From contig CBDFLN010000002.1 of the NCBI GenBank assembly GCA_965249215.1, forward strand, positions 1,240,001-1,304,000: a stretch of DNA of 64,000 nucleotides, written 5' to 3'. The notes beneath the pieces were generated by a model, which worked only from the letters and a program-made list of their open reading frames with translations, did not search any database and was not told the origin of the DNA. This document shows, piece by piece, positions 1 to 8,961 of the stretch; the stretch's first letter is position 1; each line of letters begins with the position of its first letter. The translations under genes were made by a program, and so were the position numbers. Origin of the DNA: G963667675 sp965249215 (GTDB lineage Bacteria; Chloroflexota; Dehalococcoidia; Lucifugimonadales; UBA3495).

Positions 1-1283
1 AGAACAGGCCCATGCTCCAGCGCATCTACGGGACGGCCTTTGAGAGCCAGGAGCGTCTTGAAGAACACCTATCTCTTCTGGCAGAAGCCGAAAAGCGCGA
101 CCACCGCCTGCTGGGCCGGCAACTGGGCCTGTTTACCATCCACGATGAAATCGGCCCCGGGCTCATCCTTTGGCATCCCAAGGGCGGCCGAATCCGGGCC
201 ATTATCGAGGACTATTGGCGCGACCTGCACTACCGCCGCGGCTACGACGTCGTCTACTCTCCCCACATCGGGCGGAGCCGCCTCTGGCAGACCAGCGGCC
301 ACCTCGACTTCTACCAAGAGAACATGTACTCCGCAGTAGTGGTGGACGAACAGGACTACTTCCTGAAGCCCATGAACTGTCCCTTCCACATCATGATTTA
401 CCGCTCGGCCCTGCGCAGCTACCGGGAGTTGCCCCTACGCTTCGCCGAACTGGGCACGGTCTACCGCTACGAGCGCAGCGGCGTGCTCCACGGCTTGATG
501 AGAGTCCGCGGCTTTACCCAAGACGACGCCCACATCTTCTGCCAGCCCCACCAGGTTGAAGCCGAGGTGGGAGGAGTTCTCGACCTCACTTTGGAGCTGC
601 TCAATGCCTTCGGCTTCGCCGACTACAGCATTGCCCTGGCCACCCGTCCTGAGAAGTACGTTGGCGACCCCGAGATGTGGGACCATGCCACCAGCTCCCT
701 CCGCAGCGCCTTGGAGCAACGGCACATAGCCTTCGACCTAGACGAGGGCGGCGGCGCCTTCTACGGGCCCAAGATTGACATCCACATTACCGACGCCCTG
801 GGACGCTCCTGGCAATGCGCCACCGTCCAGTTCGACTTCAACTTGCCGGAACGGTTCGACCTTACCTTCCAGGACTCCGAAGGAGGCCGGAGCCGCCCCT
901 ATATGGTCCATCGGGCCGTCCTGGGCTCCATGGAGCGGTTCCTGGGTGTGCTTACCGAGCACTACGGCGGCGCATTCCCCCTGTGGCTCGCTCCCGTCCA
1001 AGCGACGGTGATCCCCATCGCCGAACGCCACCTGGACTACGCCCACCAGGTCCAGACAACGCTGGCAGAGGTGGGCTTCCGGGTGGAAGTCGACGGGCGC
1101 AACGAAAGAATGAACCTCAAAATTCGCAACGCCCAGATGATGAAGGTCCCCTACATGCTCGTAGTAGGCGACCGCGAGGCAGAAGCCCGCGCTGTAGCCG
1201 TCCGCCGTCGCGACGGAGAAGACCTGGGAGCAGTCCCCCTGCCGGACTTCCTGGAGCAACTGAAGCAGGAGGCGTCAAGATGA
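1..1283 (+). CDS. thrS: Threonyl-tRNA synthetase (5' end cut by window)
   Basis: This enzyme charges tRNA-Thr with threonine in the cytoplasm. The visible part is the class II catalytic core plus the C-terminal anticodon-binding domain. The core shows the zinc-site Cys in MNCPFH, motif 2 around RYERSGVLHGLMRVRGF, GPKIDI, and motif 3 in RPYMVHRAVLGSMERF. The anticodon domain starts near FPLWLAPVQ. The frame is open to the window edge, reading N-R-P before the first Met at 12, and family members continue with editing and TGS domains upstream. So the Met at 12 is internal, not the start. The stop overlaps the next start as ATGA. Confidence 0.96.
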   Translation, partial: NRPMLQRIYGTAFESQERLEEHLSLLAEAEKRDHRLLGRQLGLFTIHDEIGPGLILWHPKGGRIRAIIEDYWRDLHYRRGYDVVYSPHIGRSRLWQTSGHLDFYQENMYSAVVVDEQDYFLKPMNCPFHIMIYRSALRSYRELPLRFAELGTVYRYERSGVLHGLMRVRGFTQDDAHIFCQPHQVEAEVGGVLDLTLELLNAFGFADYSIALATRPEKYVGDPEMWDHATSSLRSALEQRHIAFDLDEGGGAFYGPKIDIHITDALGRSWQCATVQFDFNLPERFDLTFQDSEGGRSRPYMVHRAVLGSMERFLGVLTEHYGGAFPLWLAPVQATVIPIAERHLDYAHQVQTTLAEVGFRVEVDGRNERMNLKIRNAQMMKVPYMLVVGDREAEARAVAVRRRDGEDLGAVPLPDFLEQLKQEASR

Positions 1284-1540
1284 AGACTTACCTGTTGCCG
1301 GTCAATGTTGAGCAGGATGAGGGTGACTATTGGTTCGCCGAGATTCCCATGCTCCCAGGTTGCGCCTTATCTTGCTACCCTCGGGAACACGTCCTGGAAT
1401 CACTGCAAGAGGCAGCCCAGGTCATGCTGGAAATGATGATGGAACACAACGACCCATTGCCGGCGGGAATCGAGCTACACGAAATCATACCCGGCAACGA
1501 GGTCGCTCCCGGCCCGGGAGTCGTCACCGTTGAAATATGA
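1280..1540 (+). CDS. HicB-like (UPF0150) protein, orphan
   Basis: An 86-residue protein with the HicB-like partial RNase H fold pattern: a short N-terminal strand, the Y-W-F-A-E-I-P-x-L-P-G-C motif and a following amphipathic helix. HicB proteins usually act as antitoxins to the HicA mRNA interferase. No HicA-sized dsRBD-like ORF lies on either side, so this may be a solitary family member with another role. The ATG overlaps the thrS stop by four bases, which suggests coupled translation and favours this start over longer in-frame extensions inside thrS. Confidence 0.75.
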   Translation: MKTYLLPVNVEQDEGDYWFAEIPMLPGCALSCYPREHVLESLQEAAQVMLEMMMEHNDPLPAGIELHEIIPGNEVAPGPGVVTVEI

Positions 1541-1558
1541 GCGCATTCAGGAGCCCCA

Positions 1559-3607
1559 ATGCCCAACCGCCTGATTGACGAGACCAGCCCCTACCTGCTG
1601 CAGCACGCCCACAACCCGGTGGACTGGTACCCCTGGGGCGAGGAGGCCCTGCAGCGGGCGAAGGCCGAAAACAAGCCCATCTTGCTGAGCATCGGCTATT
1701 CGGCCTGCCACTGGTGCCACGTGATGGAGCGGGAGTCCTTTGAAAACGAGGACATTGCCACGCTGATGAACGCCAATTTCATCAGCATCAAAGTGGACCG
1801 GGAGGAACGCCCCGACCTGGACGCCATCTACATGGAAGCGGTCCAGATGCTCACCGGCAGCGGCGGCTGGCCCATGACGGTGTTCCTCACTCCCGACTGC
1901 CGGCCCTTCTACGGCGGCACCTACTTCCCGCCGATCGACCACCCCAACATGCCCGGCTTCCCCCGGTTGCTGCTGTCGATGGCCCAGGCCTACAAGGAAC
2001 AGCAGGGGGCCATCGCCCAGACGACGAAACAACTCGCCGACCGCATGGGCTGGTCGGGCCGCGTGTCAACTGGCCAGAACCCATTGACCGTAGACGCGCT
2101 GCACCAGGCTTACTCCAACCTGGCCTCCGGCTTCGACTACCAGAACGGCGGCATCGGCGGGGCGCCCAAGTTTCCCCAACCGATGACCCTGGAATTCCTG
2201 CTGCGTTACCACCACCGCGGTTTCAGCGAGCGGGCCTTGGAAATGGTCCACGTCACCCTGCAAAACATGGCCCACGGCGGCGTCTACGACCAGGTAGGCG
2301 GCGGGTTTCACCGCTACTCCACCGATGCCCACTGGCTGGTCCCCCACTTCGAAAAGATGCTCTACGACAACGCGTTGCTGGCCCGTCTTTACCTCCACGC
2401 CCACCAGGCCACCGGGCATGCTCTCTACCGCCGCATAACCGAAGAAACCCTGGACTACGTGCTCCGGGAGATGACCGACCCGCTGGGCGGCTTCTATTCG
2501 GCTCAGGACGCCGACAGCGAGGGAGAAGAAGGCAAGTTTTTCGTCTGGACTCCTGAGGAATTCCAGTCGTCCCTGGGGCAAGAAACCGGCGACCTCATCG
2601 GCGGGTTCTTCGGTATGACCGATGCCGGAAATTTCGAGGGCAAGACCATCCTCAATATCCCGCAAGAGCCCGCCTCCTTCGCCCAGGAGCAGGGAATCGA
2701 CCTGGCTCAACTGGAAGAAACTGTACATCGCGCCAAAAAGACCCTGCTGGACATCCGGGAGGAGCGAGTCCACCCCTTGCTCGACGACAAGGTCCTGGCG
2801 TCGTGGAATGGCCTCATGCTCCGCAGCTTTGCAGAAGCCGCGGTGGGGCTGGACCGGCCCGACTACCTGGAAGCCGCTGTCAACAACGCCGAGTTCCTGT
2901 TGAACACCATGAAGCCCCAGGGCCGCCTGCTCCGCACCTACCGCAACGGGCAGGCCAAACTGCTCGGTTACCTGGAGGACTACGCCTTCGTCGCCGACGG
3001 CCTGGTAGCCCTGTACGAGGCAACCTTCGACGCCCGCTGGCTAACCGAAGCCGTGTCCCTAGCCGATGCGATGATAGACCTGTTCTGGGACGAGGGCTCC
3101 GGCTTTTTCTACGACACCGGCTCAGACCACGAGTCTTTGGTCATGCGGCCCCGGGACATCTTTGACAACGCCCAGCCCTGCGGAGGCTCAGTGGCCTCCG
3201 ACGTCTTGATGCGACTGGCGCTGATCACCGGCAACCAGGACTACTCCGCCAAGGCCGCAAAACCCCTCAGGGCTCTGAGCGACGTAATGGGCCAGGCCCC
3301 TGCGGGTACCGGGCATTGGCTGGCGGCCCTCGACTTTTACGTGTCCACCCCCAAAGAAATAGCCGTCGTTGGCCCCCGGACCAACCCCGCTACCAAACAA
3401 CTCCTGGACACCGTGTTCACCCGCTACCTCCCCAACAAGGTCGTTGTGGGCTCCCCCGGTACAGCAACCGGAGACGAGGCCATCCCGCTGCTCCAAGACC
3501 GCGGCATGATAGACGGCAAGCCCACGGCTTACGTGTGTCAGAACTACGCCTGTCAACTGCCCGTTACCGACCAGCAGGCCCTGGCGGCCCAGCTATCTGC
3601 CGCATAA
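1559..3607 (+). CDS. DUF255 thioredoxin-fold / six-hairpin protein (YyaL/SSP411 family)
   Basis: A 682-residue soluble protein of the YyaL/spermatogenesis-associated protein 20 family. It opens with the family signature NRLIDETSPYLLQHAHNPVDW and a thioredoxin-like domain carrying the active-site-like CHWCH motif near residue 50, followed by DREERPDLD and GGWPMTVFLTP. The remainder, from about residue 200, resembles the alpha/alpha six-hairpin glycosidase-like fold (GGAPKFPQP, GGFHRYSTD, HFEKMLYDNALL). Length matches the family. The biochemical role is not established. AGGAG lies just before the ATG. It sits 18 bases after the HicB-like gene, so cotranscription with thrS is likely. Confidence 0.9.
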   Translation: MPNRLIDETSPYLLQHAHNPVDWYPWGEEALQRAKAENKPILLSIGYSACHWCHVMERESFENEDIATLMNANFISIKVDREERPDLDAIYMEAVQMLTGSGGWPMTVFLTPDCRPFYGGTYFPPIDHPNMPGFPRLLLSMAQAYKEQQGAIAQTTKQLADRMGWSGRVSTGQNPLTVDALHQAYSNLASGFDYQNGGIGGAPKFPQPMTLEFLLRYHHRGFSERALEMVHVTLQNMAHGGVYDQVGGGFHRYSTDAHWLVPHFEKMLYDNALLARLYLHAHQATGHALYRRITEETLDYVLREMTDPLGGFYSAQDADSEGEEGKFFVWTPEEFQSSLGQETGDLIGGFFGMTDAGNFEGKTILNIPQEPASFAQEQGIDLAQLEETVHRAKKTLLDIREERVHPLLDDKVLASWNGLMLRSFAEAAVGLDRPDYLEAAVNNAEFLLNTMKPQGRLLRTYRNGQAKLLGYLEDYAFVADGLVALYEATFDARWLTEAVSLADAMIDLFWDEGSGFFYDTGSDHESLVMRPRDIFDNAQPCGGSVASDVLMRLALITGNQDYSAKAAKPLRALSDVMGQAPAGTGHWLAALDFYVSTPKEIAVVGPRTNPATKQLLDTVFTRYLPNKVVVGSPGTATGDEAIPLLQDRGMIDGKPTAYVCQNYACQLPVTDQQALAAQLSAA

Positions 3608-3724
3608 TGGGCAGCGTTACTTGCTTGACACCGGCTCCAGGGCATCCCCATTTGCGAAACCCGGCGTCATGTGCCCAACGATCCATTCTCCGGCCCGGCA
3701 CTACCGCCTGCCAACGCAGGCCTG

Positions 3725-3730
3725 TATAAT
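3725..3730 (+). promoter_or_regulatory. Candidate -10 box (TATAAT) upstream of the isocitrate dehydrogenase gene
   Basis: A perfect TATAAT lies 65 bases before the dehydrogenase ATG in the 187-base gap after the DUF255 gene. No clear -35 hexamer is seen 16-18 bases upstream. Confidence 0.4.
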
Positions 3731-3794
3731 GTGGCCTGTTTGGTGACGACGCACGACTGCATTTATCCCTACCTTTGTCCCAAGGAGCGGTAGA

Positions 3795-5006
3795 ATGCCC
3801 AACCCGGCTTGGACCGACCAGATCGAGGCTGCCAAGGCCCACTTTGGCCAAGTCTTGGAACAGCAACTGGAGCGGGTGGAGAACCTCAAGCAGCAGCCCG
3901 ACTGGCTGGACTTCAGCCGGATAAGCCCCATCAAAATCGGCCTGATTGGCGGCGACGGCATCGGGCCCAGCCTCACCGCCGAGTGTCAGACGGTGCTGGA
4001 GAACCTGCTCGGCGACCAGCTGAAAAGCGGTAAGGTGGAGTTCCGGACCATTGAGGGCCTGACCATCGAAAACCGGGCCGCAAAGATGCAGTCCATTCCC
4101 GACGAAGTCATGGAGCAGATCAAGGCCTGCCACGTCACCGTCAAGGCCCCGACCCACACACCGGAACGGGGCGACGGCTGGCCCAACCTGGAAAGCGCCA
4201 ACGTCCGCATGAGAAAAGAGCTGGACCTGTTTGCCAACGTCAGGCCGGTCCGCATCCCCGCCCAGGGCATCGACTGGACCTTTTTCCGCGAGAACACCGA
4301 GGACATGTACGCCGTCGGCAACCAGGGCATCAACGTCTCCGACGACCTGGGAGTCGACTTCAGGGTCATTACCACCCAGGGCTCCGAGCGCATCATCGAC
4401 GCCGCCTTCGCCCACGCCCGGCGCACCGGCAAAGACTCCGTCACCATCGTCACCAAGGCCAACATCATCAAGACCACCGACGGCAAGTTCCTGGACGTCG
4501 CTCGTCAGGTCTCGGAACGCTACCCCGGCATCAAGTGGGACGGCTGGTACATCGATATCATGACCGCCGCCCTGATTAATCCGGCCCGCCAGAAGCAGTT
4601 CCAGGTCTTGGCGTTGCCCAACCTCTACGGCGACATCCTCACCGACGAAGCGGCCCAGGTTCAAGGCGGCGTCGGCACCGCGGGCGCCGCCAACATCGGC
4701 AAGGTCTACGCCATGTTCGAGGCCATACACGGCAGCGCTCCCCGCATGGTCAGGGAGGGAAGGGCCCAGTACGCCGACCCCAGTTCCATGATACGGGCCA
4801 GCGCCATGCTCATGGAGCACATCGGCTTCCCCGATATCGGCTCAAAGCTACACAAAGCCCTTGACGTTTGCGGCCAGTACGAACGGAAGATAGTCATGAC
4901 CGGCCGGGACACCGGGGCCACCAGCTCCGAGTTCGGCCAATACCTCATGGATACCGTGGCTGACTCCCGCATAGAGGCCAGGTGGGAAGAGTACGTCCAC
5001 GCCTAG
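3795..5006 (+). CDS. Isocitrate dehydrogenase (isocitrate/isopropylmalate dehydrogenase family)
   Basis: A beta-decarboxylating dehydrogenase of 403 residues. After a roughly 50-residue N-terminal extension it shows GLIGGDGIGPSL, the substrate-site region ELDLFANVRPVRIP, FFRENTEDMY, VTKANIIKTTDG and the metal-site segment LPNLYGDILTDEAA. These fit isocitrate dehydrogenase best, with ENTEDMY typical of IDH. Its neighbours malate and succinate dehydrogenase support a TCA-cycle role. The coenzyme loop (IHGSAPRMVREGRAQYADP) has a small insertion and does not clearly match the NADP Lys/Tyr or the NAD Asp pattern, so coenzyme preference is open. Isopropylmalate or tartrate dehydrogenase is less likely. 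Confidence 0.85.
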   Translation: MPNPAWTDQIEAAKAHFGQVLEQQLERVENLKQQPDWLDFSRISPIKIGLIGGDGIGPSLTAECQTVLENLLGDQLKSGKVEFRTIEGLTIENRAAKMQSIPDEVMEQIKACHVTVKAPTHTPERGDGWPNLESANVRMRKELDLFANVRPVRIPAQGIDWTFFRENTEDMYAVGNQGINVSDDLGVDFRVITTQGSERIIDAAFAHARRTGKDSVTIVTKANIIKTTDGKFLDVARQVSERYPGIKWDGWYIDIMTAALINPARQKQFQVLALPNLYGDILTDEAAQVQGGVGTAGAANIGKVYAMFEAIHGSAPRMVREGRAQYADPSSMIRASAMLMEHIGFPDIGSKLHKALDVCGQYERKIVMTGRDTGATSSEFGQYLMDTVADSRIEARWEEYVHA

Positions 5007-5175
5007 CCGCTGACGCCAGGACCGCACAATAGTCACTCACGATGGCCCGGCGAATGACCCAATAACGGCCCCACTGGTCTTCCCGGCCGCCGGCCAAAGT
5101 CGGCCAGGCAGGGCAAGGCCTCAAAAGCGCCAACAAGAGGCAACGTCTTAGTTGCCCATGGGAGGAAACCACCAC

Positions 5176-6114
5176 ATGCGCAGCAAAGTAACCGTAGTCG
5201 GAGCCGGCAACGTCGGCGCCACTACCGCCCAGAGAATTCACCAACTGGGATATGCCGACGTCGTCCTGGTCGACGTCGTCGAAGACCTTCCCCAGGGTAA
5301 GGCGCTGGACATGCTCGAGTCCGGGCCGGTCCTGGGCACCGACGCCGGCATAGTCGGCAGCAACGACTACCAGGCATCGGCCGGCTCCGACGTGGTGGTC
5401 ATCACCGCCGGCATCGCCCGCAAGCCCGGCATGAGCCGCGATGACCTGCTCCTTACCAACATGAATATCACCGCATCGGTCACCAGGGAAGTGGTCAAGC
5501 ATTCCCCCGACTGCATCATTATCCCCGTGACCAATCCCCTCGACGCCATGGTCCAGAACGTCTTTGAGACCAGCGGCTTTCCTCGCAACCGGGTGTTCGG
5601 CATGGCTGGAATTCTCGACACCGCCCGCTTCAGGACCTTCATCGCCCAGCACTTGGACGTTTCCGTAGAGGACGTCCAGGCCTACGTGCTCGGCGGCCAC
5701 GGCGACGACATGGTTCCCCTGGTCCGCTTTACCACCGTGGGAGGCATACCCATAACCGAGTTGCTCGACCAGGAGACCATCGATGGGTTGGTTCAGCGTA
5801 CCCGGCAGGGCGGCGGAGAAATAGTGGCCCTGCTCAAAGCCGGCAGCGCCTTCTACGCGCCATCCGCGGCCATCACTCAGATGGTGGAAGCGGTGCTCCT
5901 CGACAAAAAGCGCATCCTGCCCTGCTGCGTCTACCTGGAAGGCGAGTATGGCGTCGACGGCCTCTGCGTCGGCGTCCCCGCCAAGCTGGGCGCGGGCGGC
6001 ATGGAGCAGGTCATTGAGATTGCCCTCACAGAAGAAGAAGCAACCGCATTGAAGGGTTCCGCGGACAGCGTCGCAGAACTTGTCGAGGTAATGCGCAAGG
6101 CCCAGGCCGGGTGA
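5176..6114 (+). CDS. mdh: Malate dehydrogenase
   Basis: An NAD-dependent lactate/malate dehydrogenase of 312 residues that interconverts malate and oxaloacetate. It has the Rossmann motif GAGNVG, the mobile-loop segment ITAGIARKPGMSRDDLL, VTNPLD, and the catalytic-His segment GGHGDDMVPL. Arg-Lys-Pro-Gly-Met in the loop matches malate rather than lactate dehydrogenases. The ATG at 5176 is chosen because GGAGGAA at 5161-5167 sits at ideal spacing; a TTG at 5152 is in frame but lies upstream of that site. It follows the isocitrate dehydrogenase by 169 bases, giving a small TCA-cycle cluster. Confidence 0.94.
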   Translation: MRSKVTVVGAGNVGATTAQRIHQLGYADVVLVDVVEDLPQGKALDMLESGPVLGTDAGIVGSNDYQASAGSDVVVITAGIARKPGMSRDDLLLTNMNITASVTREVVKHSPDCIIIPVTNPLDAMVQNVFETSGFPRNRVFGMAGILDTARFRTFIAQHLDVSVEDVQAYVLGGHGDDMVPLVRFTTVGGIPITELLDQETIDGLVQRTRQGGGEIVALLKAGSAFYAPSAAITQMVEAVLLDKKRILPCCVYLEGEYGVDGLCVGVPAKLGAGGMEQVIEIALTEEEATALKGSADSVAELVEVMRKAQAG

Positions 6115-6169
6115 ATCTGCAGAGTGATTTGCACCGCCCTAAAGTAGTCCTTTCCGCTTAAAGTTGGCT

Positions 6170-6605
6170 ATGATCTCCAGAACCCAATGGACGCGGCAGC
6201 AATTGCTGGTAGCCTTGTACCTGTACTGCCGGCTACCTTTCGGCCAATTGCATCACGGCAATCCTGAAATTACCCGTTACGCGGAGGCCATCGGCAGAAC
6301 CCCCTCAGCCTTGGCGATGAAACTGTCCAACATCGCCGGCATTGACCCGGCCATCACTTCCTCCGGGCGGAAAGGGTTGTCCAACGCTTCCTCGGCAGAC
6401 CGGGCTATGTGGGCTGAAATGCACTCAGATTGGGATAAGTTCGTAGCGGAATCCCGGGAAGCCCTAGACGCCTTTGACCTGGTCCCTGAATCTGAAATCG
6501 GACCGACTGACGTTGACCACGACATTCCATACCGCGTTGGTGAAGACTTACAGGTTCAAGCCACCGCTCGGCGCGGGCAAGCATTTTTTCGCGCTGCGAT
6601 CTTAA
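6170..6605 (+). pseudogene. HNH endonuclease, N-terminal half (split by IS copy 1)
   Basis: This half encodes about 146 residues, running from MISRTQWTRQQLLVALYLYC to RRGQAFFRAAIL. It resembles the N-terminal part of HNH proteins related to predicted restriction endonucleases. The reading frame runs into the IS element and meets a stop inside it at 6659-6661. Joining base 6605 to base 8330, which removes the IS and one target duplication, restores an uninterrupted frame reading RAAIL-SAYDYRCCITGL. The gene was therefore intact before insertion. A TTG at 6164 is an alternative start. Confidence 0.8.
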
Positions 6606-8324
6606 CCCGAATCCACCGAAGGACACCGATGGACGGCGTGAGGAAAGCGGAAGGGGGATGAGGGAGCTACAGGGGAAATAGCCTGGGTTCCATTTGGGGT
6701 AGGGAGGTCGGCGGACGGTCTTCATCGCCGCACAGGGGCCCCTATGGGCGTCTGCAGGAGCTGCGATGCGCGGGATGGCGAGAGAATACGCAGCAGGGAA
6801 CTCTCTCGGACCGGGCTGGCGCGAGTCTGCGGGGATCTTCGGTTGTCCGGTGGGTGGGTCGGTCGCCGACGGTGCCGTCAGGCCGGGAGTGGAATGGCTC
6901 GCAGCCGGGCCAAGGCGCGGCTGAACTTCTCAGCCCAAGGCCAGCGATCCGGAAGATGCAGGGTCAACCGGCGTGCCGAGCGGGTGAGCCGTCCGGCCAG
7001 GGAGAAGAACCGCCGCCGGAGGGTCTTGGTGGTGGCTATCCGCTCTCCCAGACCGATCCGCGCGGTCCAGCGGGCCAGGTTGTGGGCCATCGTCTGGACG
7101 GCCAGCCAGGCGCCGTTGGCGGCGAAGCGGCCCGAGGGGAGATGGTTGAGCCCGACGCCGTACTTGAGGTCGCGTATGGCATTCTCGATCTCGGCGTGGC
7201 GGCGATGGTCAGCCTCCAGTTCGAGCAACTCCCCGTCCCGGTCGGTGATGAAGCCGTGATAGCTGTATTTGGCGAAGAGGGCCAACTGGGAACCGGGCGT
7301 GGGCTTCACACGCCGGACGATGAGCCGCACCGGCGCGGCGTCAGGTTCACTCTGGAAGGGAGTGCAGGTGGTCTCGGCCACATCGGCGGCGCCGTCCATC
7401 CAGTAGGGAATGGGAGTCCAGGCATCCTCGGGTATCGTCTCGATGAGATTGCGCAGGCTCTTGTGCTGGCGGATGGTGATGGAGAAGCGGACATCCATCT
7501 TGCGGCAGACGGATACCACGCCATGAGTGTAGAACCCGCTGTCGGCCCGTAGCGTGAGTCGTCCGTTGGCCCCGGCGTAGCGTACCCGCCCCACCGTCTC
7601 CCGCAGAAAGTGGGCGGCGCCCCGGGCGGTGTTGGCGCGGCCCTCGCGCAGCCGGGACATCAGCACGTCGCCGGTGCCGGCGGCGACGGCCAACAGCGGG
7701 TGATAGCCCCGCTTGCCGGTATAGCCGTGGTGGCGTGCGCCCTCCTTGGCCAGTCCGTAGGTCTCGCAGATGGTGGAGTCCAGGTCAATGGTCAGGGGCC
7801 CGTCGCCGGGTCCCGCCCCGGCCTGCCAAGCCCGGGCCAGCAACTCGCGGCTCACCCGGTCGAGTTGACGGACGTGGCCCCACCGGAAGCTGCGCAGGAA
7901 GGTGCCCAGGGTGGATGGCGCCTTGACCGTGCCGCCCAGGGTGCAGGCCGTCCCCCCGGTGCGCAACACATCGGCGTCGTCAATGCAGTCGCCCCCAGCC
8001 AGCGCAGACGCCACCAGCGTCATCATCTTGTCGCTCGTGTTCGCCCGCCCCGGGGCATCGCCCAGGTCGAGGCGCTGCCGGACGAGTTCGGGCAGGCCGA
8101 GGTGCCGCGCCAGGGTGGCCGGAAGGAGCAGCCCGGCATTGGCCACCAAGCGGCGGTCGTCGAAGGTGATTTGGATCCGGTCGGGGTGGTTGCGTGGCAG
8201 CATCTATTGGGTGCTCCTTTTCCGGGGTCGGTTTTTTGCTACAAAACCATTATCCCAGAAGCACAGGAGCACCTTCTTGCCGCTTCAGGACGCTAACCCG
8301 ACGCCCTCCTTCGGTGGATTCGGG
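6606..8324 (-). mobile_element. IS1380-family insertion sequence, copy 1 (1719 bp)
   Basis: The element starts with CCCGAATCCACCGAAGGA and ends with its exact reverse complement, an 18-bp perfect terminal inverted repeat. It carries a single transposase gene on the minus strand. About 270 bases between the transposase stop and the left end are non-coding. A second copy of identical length lies at 31884-33602. It interrupts an HNH endonuclease gene and is flanked by the CTTAA duplication. Confidence 0.93.
6878..8203 (-). CDS. IS1380-family DDE transposase (copy 1)
   Basis: A 441-residue transposase with the IS1380/DDE_Tnp_1 layout. The first acidic residue lies in TIDLDSTICETYG (residues 138-150) and is followed by HHGYTGKRGYHPL. 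The second is in LRADSGFY (Asp221), and the third in HRRHAEIENAIRDLKYG (Glu338-340). No frameshift or stop is seen, so it looks functional. It differs from the second copy at only five residues (positions 21, 42, 173, 228 and 256). Its start is 121 bases inside the right inverted repeat. Confidence 0.93.
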   Translation of the reverse strand: MLPRNHPDRIQITFDDRRLVANAGLLLPATLARHLGLPELVRQRLDLGDAPGRANTSDKMMTLVASALAGGDCIDDADVLRTGGTACTLGGTVKAPSTLGTFLRSFRWGHVRQLDRVSRELLARAWQAGAGPGDGPLTIDLDSTICETYGLAKEGARHHGYTGKRGYHPLLAVAAGTGDVLMSRLREGRANTARGAAHFLRETVGRVRYAGANGRLTLRADSGFYTHGVVSVCRKMDVRFSITIRQHKSLRNLIETIPEDAWTPIPYWMDGAADVAETTCTPFQSEPDAAPVRLIVRRVKPTPGSQLALFAKYSYHGFITDRDGELLELEADHRRHAEIENAIRDLKYGVGLNHLPSGRFAANGAWLAVQTMAHNLARWTARIGLGERIATTKTLRRRFFSLAGRLTRSARRLTLHLPDRWPWAEKFSRALARLRAIPLPA

Positions 8325-8661
8325 CTTAAGTGCCTATGACTATCGTTGCTGCATCACAGGGCTATCTATTCCAACTTTGCTGTTCGCAAGCCATATCGTA
8401 CCTTGGACTCATGACAAGACCAATCGCGTCAACCCCAAGAATGGACTGTTGCTGTCTGTCCTGCATGACCGTGCTTTTGATAGAGGGCTGATTACTCTCA
8501 ACGATGACTTGACCGTGCGCGTGTCCCGGACCTACCCAAACGACGCCTTTTTCTCCACTGCCGTTGCCGCTTACGACGGTAAGCCGATTCGTCGCCCCGA
8601 AAAGTTTGCGCCCGACGCGGAATTTTTGGCTTATCACCGGCAACACATTTTTCAGAAATAA
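8325..8661 (+). pseudogene. HNH endonuclease, C-terminal half (split by IS copy 1)
   Basis: The part beyond the IS encodes the catalytic HNH module. It shows YRCCITGL, ASHIVPWTHD, and NPKNGLLLSVLHDRAFDRGLI, in which the His of SHIVPW and the Asn/His of NGLLL..LHD are the expected nuclease residues. It lacks its own start and ribosome-binding site, so no nuclease should be made unless the IS excises precisely. Together the halves give a protein of about 256 residues, a normal length for such single-domain HNH proteins. Confidence 0.8.
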
Positions 8662-8669
8662 CCCGATAC

Positions 8670-8875
8670 TCAGTCCAGTCCTATTCCCGCGGCCTGTCTC
8701 CATCGGTCCATAGGCCCAACTCTGACGCTCCGCCAATAGAGTGGAGGTCTGTCCATTACGGGGCCCAGGGCGTTGTTCATTGCCCGCTGCAAGTGTTGTA
8801 GGATGGCGCGAGTGACGTTCAGGGCCCGCTGGTCAGGAGAGGTTGAGTTTCATGGCCGTCGTCGTAGTTGACCAT
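8670..8875 (-). pseudogene. Possible decayed small gene (one frameshift)
   Basis: In the 300-base gap before sdhE, the minus strand reads MVNYDDGHETQPL from 8875. After a one-frame shift it continues as SPDQRALNVTRAILQ and further gene-like sequence to a TGA at 8670-8672. The composition looks protein-like, but no family is recognised. The rest of the gap shows nothing else. Confidence 0.2.
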
Positions 8876-8961
8876 GCGTCCACGGGCGAATCCCCCGCAC
8901 CGCTTCGCCTAGCGTACAATCGGGATAGCGCTGCGGGGGGAATTAAAGCCGACGCTGTTGC

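Larger units (their letters stand above)
6601..8329. repeat. 5-bp target-site duplication CTTAA flanking IS copy 1
   Basis: CTTAA at 6601-6605 and again at 8325-8329 directly brackets the element. The IS ends are defined by the inverted repeats immediately inside. Confidence 0.9.

Noticed and set aside
3564..4820. Long minus-strand open frame (418 codons) opposite the isocitrate dehydrogenase gene
   Set aside because: It is an antisense shadow in GC-rich sequence; the plus strand encodes a clear dehydrogenase with all motifs.
7610..8296. Plus-strand 228-codon frame inside both IS copies
   Set aside because: It lies opposite the transposase, has low-complexity composition and no family features.
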